Source: Desulfitobacterium dehalogenans ATCC 51507
GTDB taxonomy: Bacteria; Bacillota; Desulfitobacteriia; Desulfitobacteriales; Desulfitobacteriaceae
Direction: 5' to 3'
NCBI RefSeq assembly: GCF_000243155.2
Contig: NC_018017.1
Span: 4,030,001-4,094,000, forward strand
DNA length: 64,000 nucleotides
The translations under genes and the position numbers were made by a program. The stretch's first letter is position 1. Every line of letters begins with the position of its first letter. The notes beneath the pieces were generated by a model. That model saw only the letters and a program-made list of their open reading frames with translations. It was not told the origin of the DNA and did no database searches. Shown piece after piece: positions 8,701-17,125 of the stretch.

Positions 8701-10116
8701 TTGATAAAAGTTAGTTTAAGGCCCGTTATCAGTAAAATAAATTTACCCACTGTTCTAAAGACTGCGGTGCTTCCGGGTGACTCAATCGAAAGATTATTTG
8801 TTGCGACCCAGACAGGAGAAATCTTTTACATCGGCTATGGAGTTATAGGGACCTTTTTAGATATTCGCCAACACATCATAAAGCTAGGTGCTTCTGGTGG
8901 CGGATATGATGAACGGGGATTGATAGGTCTAGCGTTTCATCCCGAATTTTATAATAACGGACTGTTTTATCTTCATTATTCAGTATCTGGAACACAAGGT
9001 CCAGGTGCTTTTCCAGGTGCCCTTCCTGAATCGTTTAAGCCTAACCCATGTGACGCCGGAACCTTAAACCTAAAGTGGGTAAACAGAGAAATACTCTATG
9101 ATCATATTGATACAATTGAAGAATGGGTTTTGCGACCGAATGGTCAACCTCAAAAAAGGCGGACATTGCTCAATTTAAGAAGACCATTTTTTAATCATAA
9201 TGGTGTCAATAGCTTAAACTTTTCACCCGAAACAGGAAAACTTGTTTTAACAACCGGAGATGGTGGTTCAGGCTATGATCCATTTAATTTAAGCCAGGAT
9301 AATATGGAAATCGCCGGTAAAATAATTGAGATTGATGTCATGAAGGATACATTCATTTATAATCCACCCGTTGTCACACGTTTCAATGAACTTCCTGGAC
9401 CCATTCAGGAAACGCTCACAGTAATTGCCAAAGGGGTTCGCAATATTCCAGGCATTTCATATCAATGGCTCTATAACCAGTATATTAAATATGTCGGAAA
9501 TGTCGGACAGGATCTGGTAGAGTCTATTTTTTCATTTGTTCAGTATAGACCCATACCGGTCACTCAGCTCGTTCATGCTTCTTTCATGAAGTCTGAACCT
9601 GATCAAGAGGGATTTATTAACTTTGGTTGGCGTGGGTGGGAAGGTGCTTTTCCTACTTCTTTTATTAAAGGCTGCTCTGCAAATCCTGCTTTGGATGAGA
9701 AAACAATGGCTTATTACAATGACGCAGTAAAAACTTCCGTACAGCGTATTCAACCTCTTACAAGTTATTTTCATAAAGATCCCCGGCCCGATAAGTTTGG
9801 AGGAACTTCACTTACAGGGGTCCAGCCCTATATGGGGAACGAAATCCCCTATTTAACGGGAAGCGTTGTGTTTACCGATTTTGCCCGGAAATCTCAATTT
9901 CCGGTTAGAGGGGTTTTAGCATATACCAAGGTAAGGACGGATTGTAAACTTAATGATTTTAGTGTTATTGAAACCGATTATAATTTTGGGTCTCAATCGG
10001 CTTTTTATGTTAGTTTGGGAACGAATTTGGATCAAACCAGACTCTATTTAGGGGTTTATAGTTCTATGAGAGTGACTGATCCTAAGCAAGGTACTGTCTT
10101 TGAAATCATCCCATGA
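8701..10116 (+). CDS. Glucose/sorbosone dehydrogenase-like beta-propeller protein
   Basis: 471 residues from a TTG at 8701, preceded by AAGAAAGGG. Blades resemble the PQQ sugar-dehydrogenase/HHIP fold: ERLFVATQTGEIFYI near the start, DERGLIGLAFHPEFYNNGLFYLHYS, FNHNGVNSLNFSPETGKLVLTTGDGG, and NFGWRGWEGAFP. The family includes soluble PQQ-dependent aldose dehydrogenases and many proteins with no proven activity. No signal peptide or lipobox is visible, which is odd because characterised relatives are exported. Whether the PQQ and calcium ligands are all present needs an alignment, so enzymatic function is not claimed. A terminator follows and both neighbours point the other way, so it is a single-gene unit. 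Confidence 0.75.
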   Translation: MIKVSLRPVISKINLPTVLKTAVLPGDSIERLFVATQTGEIFYIGYGVIGTFLDIRQHIIKLGASGGGYDERGLIGLAFHPEFYNNGLFYLHYSVSGTQGPGAFPGALPESFKPNPCDAGTLNLKWVNREILYDHIDTIEEWVLRPNGQPQKRRTLLNLRRPFFNHNGVNSLNFSPETGKLVLTTGDGGSGYDPFNLSQDNMEIAGKIIEIDVMKDTFIYNPPVVTRFNELPGPIQETLTVIAKGVRNIPGISYQWLYNQYIKYVGNVGQDLVESIFSFVQYRPIPVTQLVHASFMKSEPDQEGFINFGWRGWEGAFPTSFIKGCSANPALDEKTMAYYNDAVKTSVQRIQPLTSYFHKDPRPDKFGGTSLTGVQPYMGNEIPYLTGSVVFTDFARKSQFPVRGVLAYTKVRTDCKLNDFSVIETDYNFGSQSAFYVSLGTNLDQTRLYLGVYSSMRVTDPKQGTVFEIIP

Positions 10117-10170
10117 TCAAAACCTCATTTCATTGTCCATTAGGCTTGCCATAGTTCCACTGTGTAAAAA

Positions 10171-10215
10171 AATAAATCCAATACCGAATAGTGCGTGATC
10201 GGCATTGGATTTATT
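10171..10215. terminator. Bidirectional terminator between convergent genes
   Basis: A 17-bp stem AATAAATCCAATACCGA / TCGGCATTGGATTTATT with one mismatch and an 11-base loop, flanked by A-rich sequence on the left and T-rich on the right. It serves the propeller gene (plus) and the FAD-Rieske gene (minus). Confidence 0.8.
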
Positions 10216-10249
10216 TATTGTTGAAGATTCTCAATAGCTTCTAAACATC

Positions 10250-11824
10250 TTAATAATCTTCTTTAACAAGTTTCTCAATGGTATTTACTTCATTGTGTCT
10301 ATCCAATGGTTTATGTGCGGGACCTTCTATTACATCGCCTTCATAAGTAAATCTTGAGCCGTGACAAGGGCAATCCCATGATGTCTCAGCGGAATTCCAG
10401 TTTAATTCACATCCCATGTGGGTGCACGTTGTGTTTACAACGTGCAGTGTACCTTGTCCATCTCGATAAGCTCCAGCTCTTTGACCATCGGCTTTAATAA
10501 TTTTTCCCTCATTCAATTGAATATCTACACTCTCCGGAAGAGGAGAAAGTTTACCCTCTATGAGCTTATCCGCTACATTAAAATTTTCAACAACAAAATT
10601 CTTGACGGAGGCCCCTATAGTTCCTCTTGATGGATTATAAACATCCTGCCAAGGACTTTCTCCGTGTACAATCAAGTCTCTTAATATCATTGAAGAGGCC
10701 ATACTGTTCGTCATTCCCCATTTACCATACCCAGTTGCAATATATAATCGGGGAGTATTTGACGTGAAATGCCCCACGTAAGGTAAGCCATCCAATGTCA
10801 TACAGTCCTGTGTAGACCATCTATAGAGAATATCTTCGACGGGAAAGGTTTGCTCTGCGAAATCCACTAGTGCTTCATAATGTTTAATTGTATCCTCTCC
10901 TTGTCCGGTTTTATGATGTTCCCCTGTAACAAATACTAATTCCCCTTGATCTGAAGTTTGGCTGCGGAGTGACCGACCAGGTTCCTCTGCTGTAATATAC
11001 ATACCACCTGGATAGTTCTCCTTCATTTTGATGGCAACGGCATAGGCCCGATCCGTATATAGTCTCGTGAAGTACATTCCATGTTTATTATAGAATGGGT
11101 AATGAGAAGCTATAATAACCCTTTGTGCTGTTACTTTTGTTCCCCTGTCGGTCATTAAAACATAATCACCATGATCTCCGTTGTCTTCAATGTCTACAAC
11201 CCTGGTTTGTTCAACTATCTGAACTCCGTTATGGGTGATTTTATCGGCAAGAGCCAACAAGAATTTGCGAGGATGAAATTGTGCCTGATCATCAAAACGT
11301 ACAGCAGCCTTTATATCAAATGGTAATGGTATTTTATCAAGATATGTAGCTTTAATGCCAAGGGAAGAGGCGACATTCGCTTCATTGACAATATCCTCAC
11401 TATATTTATCTTCAAGAGTGTATACATAGGCGGATTGTGGGACAAGATCGCATTCAATATTATATTCTTTTGCTATCGACTGATACATCTTTATGGCGGT
11501 TTGGTTGGCATCTGCATATTGCCTGGCAAATTCCTCGCTTATTTGTTTTTGTACCTTTTGATAGATCAATTCATGTTGTGAGGTTATTTTTGCAGTGGTA
11601 TGCCCAGTGGTACCTTGTAAAATGTGATCCGCCTCAAGTACTACTGTTTTTACTCCCTCTTTACTCAGCCAATAGGCGCATAATATACCAGTAATACCGC
11701 CTCCGACAATTGCCACGTCAACCTTCATATCCTTATCCAAGGTGGAATAATCAGTATTGGCTGTTGAGGCCATCCAATAGGGTTGAGGTGGTTTTGTAAA
11801 ATACTCTTTTGTCCTTTCGCTCAT
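10250..11824 (-). CDS. FAD-dependent oxidoreductase with C-terminal Rieske domain
   Basis: 524 residues from the ATG at 11824, chosen for GGAGGGATCATC before it; the open frame extends 47 codons further upstream without a ribosome site. Residues about 30-65 form the FAD-binding Rossmann motif (VDVAIVGGGITGILCAYW, then VVLEAD), and GHTTAKIT follows as in DadA/glycine-oxidase-like relatives. Near residue 375 GLPYVGHF and YIATGYGKWGMT close the FAD domain. Residues about 430-524 are a Rieske 2Fe-2S domain with both ligand pairs (CTHMGC and CPCHGS). The same fusion is common in clostridia and bacilli, where the substrate is unproven. It is presumably cytoplasmic and may pass electrons between an amine or other reductant and a redox partner. 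It stands alone. Confidence 0.85.
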   Translation of the reverse strand: MSERTKEYFTKPPQPYWMASTANTDYSTLDKDMKVDVAIVGGGITGILCAYWLSKEGVKTVVLEADHILQGTTGHTTAKITSQHELIYQKVQKQISEEFARQYADANQTAIKMYQSIAKEYNIECDLVPQSAYVYTLEDKYSEDIVNEANVASSLGIKATYLDKIPLPFDIKAAVRFDDQAQFHPRKFLLALADKITHNGVQIVEQTRVVDIEDNGDHGDYVLMTDRGTKVTAQRVIIASHYPFYNKHGMYFTRLYTDRAYAVAIKMKENYPGGMYITAEEPGRSLRSQTSDQGELVFVTGEHHKTGQGEDTIKHYEALVDFAEQTFPVEDILYRWSTQDCMTLDGLPYVGHFTSNTPRLYIATGYGKWGMTNSMASSMILRDLIVHGESPWQDVYNPSRGTIGASVKNFVVENFNVADKLIEGKLSPLPESVDIQLNEGKIIKADGQRAGAYRDGQGTLHVVNTTCTHMGCELNWNSAETSWDCPCHGSRFTYEGDVIEGPAHKPLDRHNEVNTIEKLVKEDY

Positions 11825-11921
11825 GATGATCCCTCCATATAGCCTTGTCATAGTCTTAAAGTTTATTTTGCACTCTCTTACAGTGAAATATCCGTATAAA
11901 CTAAAGAGTAGATAATTATTA

Positions 11922-11948
11922 AGGGGTAAGGCCCTGTGCCTAACCCCT
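11922..11948. terminator. Hairpin between DUF2935 and FAD-Rieske genes
   Basis: Stem AGGGGTAAGGC / GCCTAACCCCT with a 5-base loop and one mismatch. The clear T-run is on the plus strand (ATTTTTTT), whereas the neighbouring genes are both on the minus strand, where only TTAATAATT follows. It may still end the DUF2935 transcript. Confidence 0.45.
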
Positions 11949-11975
11949 ATTTTTTTGCTATACAATTTTTTTATT

Positions 11976-12947
11976 TTAAGTATAAGAAGCCCACCCTTTT
12001 CCGCCCTTAAACTCCGGTACTCCTCTGTTTATTATGCGAAGGTAATAATTTGCTTCCCGCAAAAGATGGTCCGTAAGCAAAGCGGTCATAGCCCCCTTAA
12101 GTTGGCACGCAAGCAGCATCTCTGTACTTGCCGCTTTGAAATCACGGATGGCAACTGTAGCACGCCGACTTTCACTCGTCATTTGTCCCAGGTTGATTGG
12201 TGGTTTTGCATCATCGGGAAATTTGCTAACCAATTGGTGAAAGTACAGGGCGAAATCATTTGCTTTTTTGATCATTGCCTGTTCGGAAAAATCCAGGAGT
12301 TGCCTCATCGCTTCAGCATGTACCATCATATTGTAGTTCCAAAACTTTTCTGCTTCGGCCACACTGGAATAAGGATCGAGCACTTGACGATTCTGTAACC
12401 GTCGTAAAAGTGTAATATAGTTGAGGGTTTCACGGCGTTGATGGGCATAAATGGACGGTAACTTGGTGGTATATAACCGACAATGGATAACATCCTGATA
12501 CACTTTCTCCATAAATTCAGCAACAGAACTGGCACAGGTCAAAATTTGTTCGTTTAAAGCGGAAATATTGGCAACGCGTTCGGGACTTAATACTGGCGTG
12601 GACAAGGGCCCTGGAGTTAAATTCGACTCTTCAACAGTGATCGGTATTCCAATCCTAATCCCGGTTAACTCTACTGTTTTTTGTTCAGCCAACAATGTCT
12701 TACCTGTCAACAATTCCCCGGATAATAACACCTCAGGACTGATAACTCCATTGGACAAACGAATTGTTTGATGTAAAAAGCCTTCAAACAGACATTTAAA
12801 TTCTTCGGCCTGTTGGATATAAGCAACATCTTTGCACATTAAATTGGCTTGCATGAAGATAAAGTGCTCTTTTATAATCCTTGTCCAAAAAAGATTGAGT
12901 TCAAGTGACTCTCGAATATAGTATTCAGCCATCGATACAGTACTCAT
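11976..12947 (-). CDS. DUF2935 family protein, ferritin-like helical fold
   Basis: 323 residues from ATG at 12947, which has AAGGGG 7 bases upstream; a GTG two codons earlier is the alternative. The sequence is almost wholly helical and falls into two similar halves: ESLELNLFWTRIIKEHFIFM near residue 15 and EAEKFWNYNMMVHAEAMRQLLDFSE near residue 200. Both carry the E...H spacing typical of DUF2935, which I recognise from memory. Family structures suggest paired four-helix bundles, sometimes with metal. No function is established. The protein is common in spore formers. It stands alone between remnant sequence and the FAD-Rieske gene. Confidence 0.75.
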   Translation of the reverse strand: MSTVSMAEYYIRESLELNLFWTRIIKEHFIFMQANLMCKDVAYIQQAEEFKCLFEGFLHQTIRLSNGVISPEVLLSGELLTGKTLLAEQKTVELTGIRIGIPITVEESNLTPGPLSTPVLSPERVANISALNEQILTCASSVAEFMEKVYQDVIHCRLYTTKLPSIYAHQRRETLNYITLLRRLQNRQVLDPYSSVAEAEKFWNYNMMVHAEAMRQLLDFSEQAMIKKANDFALYFHQLVSKFPDDAKPPINLGQMTSESRRATVAIRDFKAASTEMLLACQLKGAMTALLTDHLLREANYYLRIINRGVPEFKGGKGWASYT

Positions 12948-13009
12948 AGGCACACCCCTTCTAAAGTGTATACAGCTAATGACACTTATCTGTCAAAGCA
13001 TATTCGCAA

Positions 13010-13216
13010 ATTCAGCAAAAATGCTATCTTTTCCCTTGTATAGCCGTAGGAGGTCTTGCAACCAATATTGTACCGGAGATGGTAGAAATTCATGGGGAAG
13101 CCAGAAGCCACAATCTGTCCGAGCTCCAAGCAATATCAATTGCCCAGGCTGCCATGCGTAAACTTGGCTGGGAACCTGTAGTAACGTCATCAGGCGGTGG
13201 AAGTGATGCAAACTAA
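13010..13216 (+). pseudogene. Remnant of an M20 family peptidase (PepT-like)
   Basis: An open plus-strand frame of about 69 codons, with no usable start, encodes a recognisable C-terminal piece of an M20 metallopeptidase. AVGGLATNIVPEMVEIHGEA matches the dimerisation-domain segment, and GGGSDAN near the end matches the conserved strand before the catalytic domain resumes, where it stops at TAA (13214-13216). Everything on either side of the family is missing. It is therefore a decayed fragment. Confidence 0.65.
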
Positions 13217-13350
13217 AACTGGAGGTCATCGTTTTTGTTTATGTTATATTTTTGAGGGTAATGCCACAGTAAGTTTCTCATGTCTCAACTTCTCCAAAAA
13301 GTTATTTATAAGGTCCTATCACAATATTCGCAAAAAATAGTTTTACCTAC

Positions 13351-13761
13351 TTACTTAATATTTGTAGCCCCACATCCGGGACAATTTACAGTGATTTGCT
13401 CTGGTAATGGTGCCTGTTGCAACACTGAATCATCTTGTACGGGCTGATTTAGCAATTCATCAATAATACGCTTAACTTCCTGTAGCACATCCAACGGTAT
13501 TTTCTCCACTGTTGCAGAATCGTTAGATGCCACGATCTGTAGTGTGCCGCCGTGAAAAAGCGTGAACTTTTTGTTTACTGAACCGATTGCCGATAGAGGG
13601 ATTTCCTTTTTGGTGCTGTTAAAGCCTTTTATCTTTTGGACGATGATTCTTTTATCCGTTACATAAACTTGCTCAGTCGGATCCGGAAAAGAGGCCCCAA
13701 CTGCCAATAGTTTTTCCCCTTTTAAAAGTGATCTTTCTATTAAGTCAATTTGCTCCTGCAT
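13351..13761 (-). CDS. Small PH-domain protein with a CxxC knuckle
   Basis: 136 residues. Residues about 1-100 resemble a bacterial PH domain (GEKLLAVGASFPDPTEQVYVTDKRIIVQK, of which the VYVTDKRIIV strand is most typical). A glutamine- and proline-rich linker follows. The C-terminus is CPGCGATNIK, one half of a zinc ribbon. A complete ribbon would need a second CxxC, so the protein may be truncated or may dimerise around zinc. Bacterial PH-like proteins of this type are cytoplasmic or membrane-associated and their function is unknown. The ATG at 13761 has a GAAAGAAAG-type ribosome site only. No operon partner. Confidence 0.65.
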   Translation of the reverse strand: MQEQIDLIERSLLKGEKLLAVGASFPDPTEQVYVTDKRIIVQKIKGFNSTKKEIPLSAIGSVNKKFTLFHGGTLQIVASNDSATVEKIPLDVLQEVKRIIDELLNQPVQDDSVLQQAPLPEQITVNCPGCGATNIK

Positions 13762-14110
13762 TGCTTTCTTTCTTCCCCAACCAGCATTTTTAATAGTAGC
13801 TTCAATAGTGTCATGTATACCATACCTTCTCCCCTTCTAACCTTAATAAAAACAGAGACTATTAGCCTATAATAAAATTAGAAACTATAAAATATACCGA
13901 TTATAATTTAATAATATTTGACAAAAAGGAAGGTATTCCTTTAATTTCATCAGTGGCCGTTAACGCAATTCTCCTTTGCGTTTGCCTCTTTAGGCTTATA
14001 TAACCTACATCTGCACAACTGCATCACCGCCTTGCGCAAATTCCCATATTGTGGCAAGTCTTATAGACAAAGCATAAACTGTAGTATCTTCGAGTAAAGG
14101 AGGAATTCAA
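13762..14110. other. 349-bp AT-rich intergenic region
   Basis: It separates the PH-domain gene (minus) from two small-peptide genes (plus) and must hold both promoters. I found no strong sigma-A hexamer pair, hairpin or open frame. A sporulation sigma factor is possible for the peptide genes but no consensus was convincing. Confidence 0.3.
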
Positions 14111-14218
14111 ATGGCACTTGGTTTTGACGGAGTTGAACGTCGTGAAGAGAGATTCGAAGGTATTGCAATCGTAGTTGTAATCATTCTTTTGCTTATCGCA
14201 ATGGGAATCGTGTTCTAG
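14111..14218 (+). CDS. 35-residue single-span membrane peptide
   Basis: ATG at 14111 follows TAAAGGAGGAATTCAA, an excellent ribosome site. The peptide has a charged N-half (GVERREERFEG) and a 16-residue hydrophobic C-terminal helix (IAIVVVIILLLIAMGI). It is in the size class of YjcZ-like sporulation peptides, but the family match is not certain. A second such gene begins 35 bp downstream with its own strong ribosome site, so the two are cotranscribed up to the terminator at 14452. Confidence 0.65.
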   Translation: MALGFDGVERREERFEGIAIVVVIILLLIAMGIVF

Positions 14219-14253
14219 TCTAAGTGCAAAATTTTAAGGAAGGAGGAATATTA

Positions 14254-14439
14254 ATGGGCGGGTTTAGTCATTTTCCTCATATTTCACCGGTCGGTGCTCC
14301 ACCACACATTGGACCAATTGTAACCAGCCGTCCCACTGTCTTCCCTGTCCCCCCAGTTACAGGTGTTGGCGTTGGCGTTGGCGTAGGAATTATCTTTATC
14401 GCAATTCTTATCCTGATTGCTCTTGGTGTAATTTTCTAA
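14254..14439 (+). CDS. 61-residue Pro/Gly/Val-rich membrane peptide
   Basis: The ATG at 14254 is chosen because AAGGAAGGAGG ends 8 bases before it; a GTG 10 codons upstream would overlap that site. The N-terminal 35 residues are rich in His, Pro and Ser (GGFSHFPHISPVGAPPHIGP). A GVGVGVGVG run then leads into a hydrophobic C-terminal helix (IIFIAILILIALGVIF). This layout is common in small coat- or membrane-associated proteins of spore formers. The second gene of a two-gene unit; a strong terminator lies 13 bp after the stop. Confidence 0.65.
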   Translation: MGGFSHFPHISPVGAPPHIGPIVTSRPTVFPVPPVTGVGVGVGVGIIFIAILILIALGVIF

Positions 14440-14451
14440 AACAATCAAAGG

Positions 14452-14480
14452 AAGGCCAGGCGAATTACCCTGGCCTTTTT
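14452..14480 (+). terminator. Terminator after the small-peptide pair
   Basis: Stem AAGGCCAGG / CCTGGCCTT with an 8-base loop, then TTTTTG. Confidence 0.9.
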
Positions 14481-14564
14481 GTTGTCATAAGCGGCTAGTT
14501 AATATTTTACCTAGCCACTTTAAATGGAAAAGAAGGAACAGTAATACGTTTAGGATTAAGGTAG

Positions 14565-14723
14565 ACAGCATGGATAAATAAGCAAAAGGACTTCCTCTTT
14601 TCCGCCAATGAAGAGGAAAAGAAAAAAGTCCTTCAAGAGTATGTTGATCGAATTATTAAACCATCTAAGGATATTAACAGTTTTGACGTAGAGATAACCT
14701 ACAGGGTTTATTTGAGAAGATAG
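14565..14723 (+). pseudogene. C-terminal remnant of a large serine recombinase
   Basis: A frame of 52 codons bounded by stops and lacking a start. It reads ANEEEKKKVLQEYVDRIIKP followed by DVEITYRVYLRR, like the extreme C-terminus of resolvase/invertase-family large serine recombinases (a helix with hhIdkI, then a strand with vEI.yrv). Only this tail survives, so an older integrated element was lost from this spot. Confidence 0.55.
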
Positions 14724-14782
14724 ATTTATTTACGAATTACCTTTCAAATTGTAATAATTTATAGTAGAATTGATTAGGTAAT

Positions 14783-14807
14783 ACCACATACCACATACCA
14801 CATACCA
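14783..14807 (+). repeat. Tandem heptamer ACCACAT, about 3.6 copies
   Basis: Three perfect copies of ACCACAT head to tail, then ACCA. It occupies the region where a -35 box would be for the TATACT at 14809-14814, just upstream of the riboswitch. Confidence 0.85.
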
Positions 14808-14833
14808 TTATACTTAGATATACTTCCTTATAT

Positions 14834-14957
14834 TGCGACAAAGGCAAACTTAGCGAAAGCTGAGGACGCAAAGCTATGGGCCTTCCAGATCATGCTGATG
14901 GTTGCCAAGCTGCCGAAGTCTTCTTTTACTGTCGCTAAATGAATGCGGCTTTTTTTA
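14834..14957 (+). promoter_or_regulatory. Cyclic di-GMP-I (GEMM-I) riboswitch with terminator
   Basis: The aptamer core has the invariant blocks of GEMM-I in order: AAGGCAAAC, GAAA tetraloop, GAGGACGCAAAGC, GGGCCT, GGTTGCCAAGCTGCCG (ends about 14915). Outer bases GCGACA (14835-14840) can pair with TGTCGC (14930-14935). The same TGTCGC can instead pair with GCGGC at 14945-14949, followed by TTTTTTT, forming a terminator. If so, ligand binding would stabilise the outer stem and block termination, making it an ON switch. The 13-base gap before the 3' strand of the outer stem is longer than usual, so the switching model is inference; the aptamer assignment is firm. It precedes the chemoreceptor gene at 15072. 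Confidence 0.88.
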
Positions 14958-15071
14958 TTGTTTTTTCAGTCCTAATTTAGAATAAGTCTTCGGTAATATG
15001 GTCAAGACCATAAAGTAAATGGTCAAGCTCTTCTAGTAGGAACAAATTTTATTATGTGAGGAGGAACTATT

Positions 15072-17033
15072 TTGAAACTCAAGGCACGCTTATTCTCAAT
15101 GCTCTTAGCTACTAGCTTAATTCCACTGTTAATCTTTTCTGCCGTATCCATACCCTCTTTTATCTCAAGCTCCCAACAGAGTTCCTATCAGCTAAGCCAG
15201 GACAAAATAGCAATTGCCAAAGCTGAAATAAACGGGATGTTGGATAAAAATTTCAATACCTTACATATGGTTGCCAATCAACCGGCCATTCGCAATTTCG
15301 ATTTACCTAATGCGAAAAATATTCTGCTGGATGCCGTTAAAGTCAATCCCGAACTTATTATTGCTCTCGACGATACCGAAGGACAACAAGTCGTTAAAAG
15401 TAATGATGATGCCTTAACCAAAATCAATGAGCGAGATTTTTTTAAGCAAGCCATGAACGGTACAGAAGAGTATGTATCCGATATTCTCGTCGCAAAGGCT
15501 ACCGGTGAATTGATTGTCGTGATCTCTACACCTGTTCGTGATATGAATAATAACATTGTCGGGGTTCTTCAAGCGAACATTCAACTCGCTCAGCTCAGTG
15601 ACTTTGTCACAGAGCTTTCAGAAGGTGGTTCAAGCATCTATGTGATTTCCAGACAAGGGACCGTATTGGCCCATCCCCTTATCGAATATGTTCAAAACCA
15701 AGAAGATTTTAGCTCTTTAGAATTTGTGCAAACAGGTTTTACCGGACAGGATATGACTATACAAACGACCAATATTCAAGGTGAAGAGGTTATTGCCAGC
15801 CATACTTTGAACGAACTGACGGGCTGGTTAATCGCTGTGGAAACCCCTGTTTCGGTGGCGATGGCTTCCGCTAATAGACTCCTGTATACCTCAATCGGCT
15901 TGCTCTTAGCTGTGAGCATTGTTGTCGGCTTATTGGGCCTTATCTTTTCAAAACGATTTACCGAGCCACTCGTCCAGTTATCCTCCGTTATCGAAACAAT
16001 TGCGAGCGGAGATTTGACAGACTTTGAAATTAAAATTAAGTCAAAAGATGAAATCGGCCAACTTTATGATAGTCTTAAGACAATGACTCAAAACTTAAGG
16101 GGACTTGTAGTCAACATTCAAGAGGTTGCCTCGACGCTAGCATCTCATTCCTTGCAATTATCGTCAACAACTGAGGAAACCACTCAGAGCTTAACCCAAG
16201 TCGTTACAACTATAAACGAAATGGCTCAAGGCAATAGCAATCAGGCTTTAATGATTCAAGGTTCAACAGATGCGATTAATACGGTTAATAATATCGTCAG
16301 CGAAGCTACGCAAAAAACAGATGTTGGTACAGTCAAGGCCAAAGAATCATTAGAGCTTGCTAAAGCCGGTCAAGAGGCTCTTGAACGCCAAAGTCAAAAA
16401 ATAGAAGAAAACAACAAGTATTCGAATGCTGTTGGTCAATCGATCCTTCAACTGGCCACAATGGCCGATGAGATTCGCAACATGATCAGTGCAATCAACA
16501 GTATCGCCGAACAAACCAATCTGCTTGCATTAAATGCTTCGATTGAAGCAGCCCGTGCTGGTGATGCAGGACGAGGATTTGCCGTCGTAGCCGAAGAAAT
16601 TCGCAAACTCGCTGAACAATCCGGCAGTTCCACCAAGAAAATTGAAGATATTGTCAATGGCATTAATGGTAAGGTGACGGAAGCCGTTAATAATATGAAT
16701 CAGGCTAAAGAAAGCGTTGTTGTTATGGAATCTTCGGCAGAAGATACTAAAGAAAGCTTTGCGAAGATTTTTGCTTCAATTACTGAGCTTGCGCAAAACT
16801 CCTATGAAATTTCCATAGCCTTAGAGGAAATCAATAATCAGACGAAAGAAGTTGCTGACCAAGCCACGAATATTTCCGCAGTGGTTGAACAAGCCTCGGC
16901 TGGTATGCAGGAAATCTCAGCTTCTTCAGAAGAACAATTAGCTTCAATCGAAACGATTGCTCATTCCTCCGGGCAATTAGAAAATGTGGCTCACGAACTC
17001 CTCACTCAAGTTGCGAAGCTTAAAATTGAATAA
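15072..17033 (+). CDS. Methyl-accepting chemotaxis protein with Cache sensor domain
   Basis: 653 residues from TTG at 15072, with GAGGAGGAACTATTT before it. TM1 is at about 7-28 ([20 protein letters not shown]). An extracytoplasmic double-Cache domain follows to about 265, including DVLVAK-like and [19 protein letters not shown] strands. TM2 is at about 273-295, then HAMP ([18 protein letters not shown]) and a long signalling coiled coil with the conserved tip ([37 protein letters not shown]). It should be a membrane receptor for a small external ligand, feeding a CheA pathway. Expression is placed under c-di-GMP control by the riboswitch in its leader, linking motility to the sessile-state signal. 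No other che or fla gene is in the window. Confidence 0.93.
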   Translation: MKLKARLFSMLLATSLIPLLIFSAVSIPSFISSSQQSSYQLSQDKIAIAKAEINGMLDKNFNTLHMVANQPAIRNFDLPNAKNILLDAVKVNPELIIALDDTEGQQVVKSNDDALTKINERDFFKQAMNGTEEYVSDILVAKATGELIVVISTPVRDMNNNIVGVLQANIQLAQLSDFVTELSEGGSSIYVISRQGTVLAHPLIEYVQNQEDFSSLEFVQTGFTGQDMTIQTTNIQGEEVIASHTLNELTGWLIAVETPVSVAMASANRLLYTSIGLLLAVSIVVGLLGLIFSKRFTEPLVQLSSVIETIASGDLTDFEIKIKSKDEIGQLYDSLKTMTQNLRGLVVNIQEVASTLASHSLQLSSTTEETTQSLTQVVTTINEMAQGNSNQALMIQGSTDAINTVNNIVSEATQKTDVGTVKAKESLELAKAGQEALERQSQKIEENNKYSNAVGQSILQLATMADEIRNMISAINSIAEQTNLLALNASIEAARAGDAGRGFAVVAEEIRKLAEQSGSSTKKIEDIVNGINGKVTEAVNNMNQAKESVVVMESSAEDTKESFAKIFASITELAQNSYEISIALEEINNQTKEVADQATNISAVVEQASAGMQEISASSEEQLASIETIAHSSGQLENVAHELLTQVAKLKIE

Positions 17034-17125
17034 TCTTTGCATTGTGGTCGTTATAGAAAACAGAGCCTAATAACAAAAAAGCCTTGAGCGCACAGAATTT
17101 ATGTGCCTCAGAGACTGACTAAACA

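Noticed and set aside
12993-13229. 78-codon minus-strand frame over the M20 remnant
   Set aside because: The plus strand carries recognisable M20 motifs, so this is its shadow.
14783-14807. Repeat array that might be a CRISPR
   Set aside because: The unit is 7 bp and directly tandem, with no spacers and no cas genes anywhere in the window.
17085-17110. Hairpin TGAG-GCACA/TGTGC-CTCA after the chemoreceptor
   Set aside because: The T-run lies on the minus strand, where no gene needs it; for the plus-strand receptor it lacks a T-run. It may belong to the IS flank.
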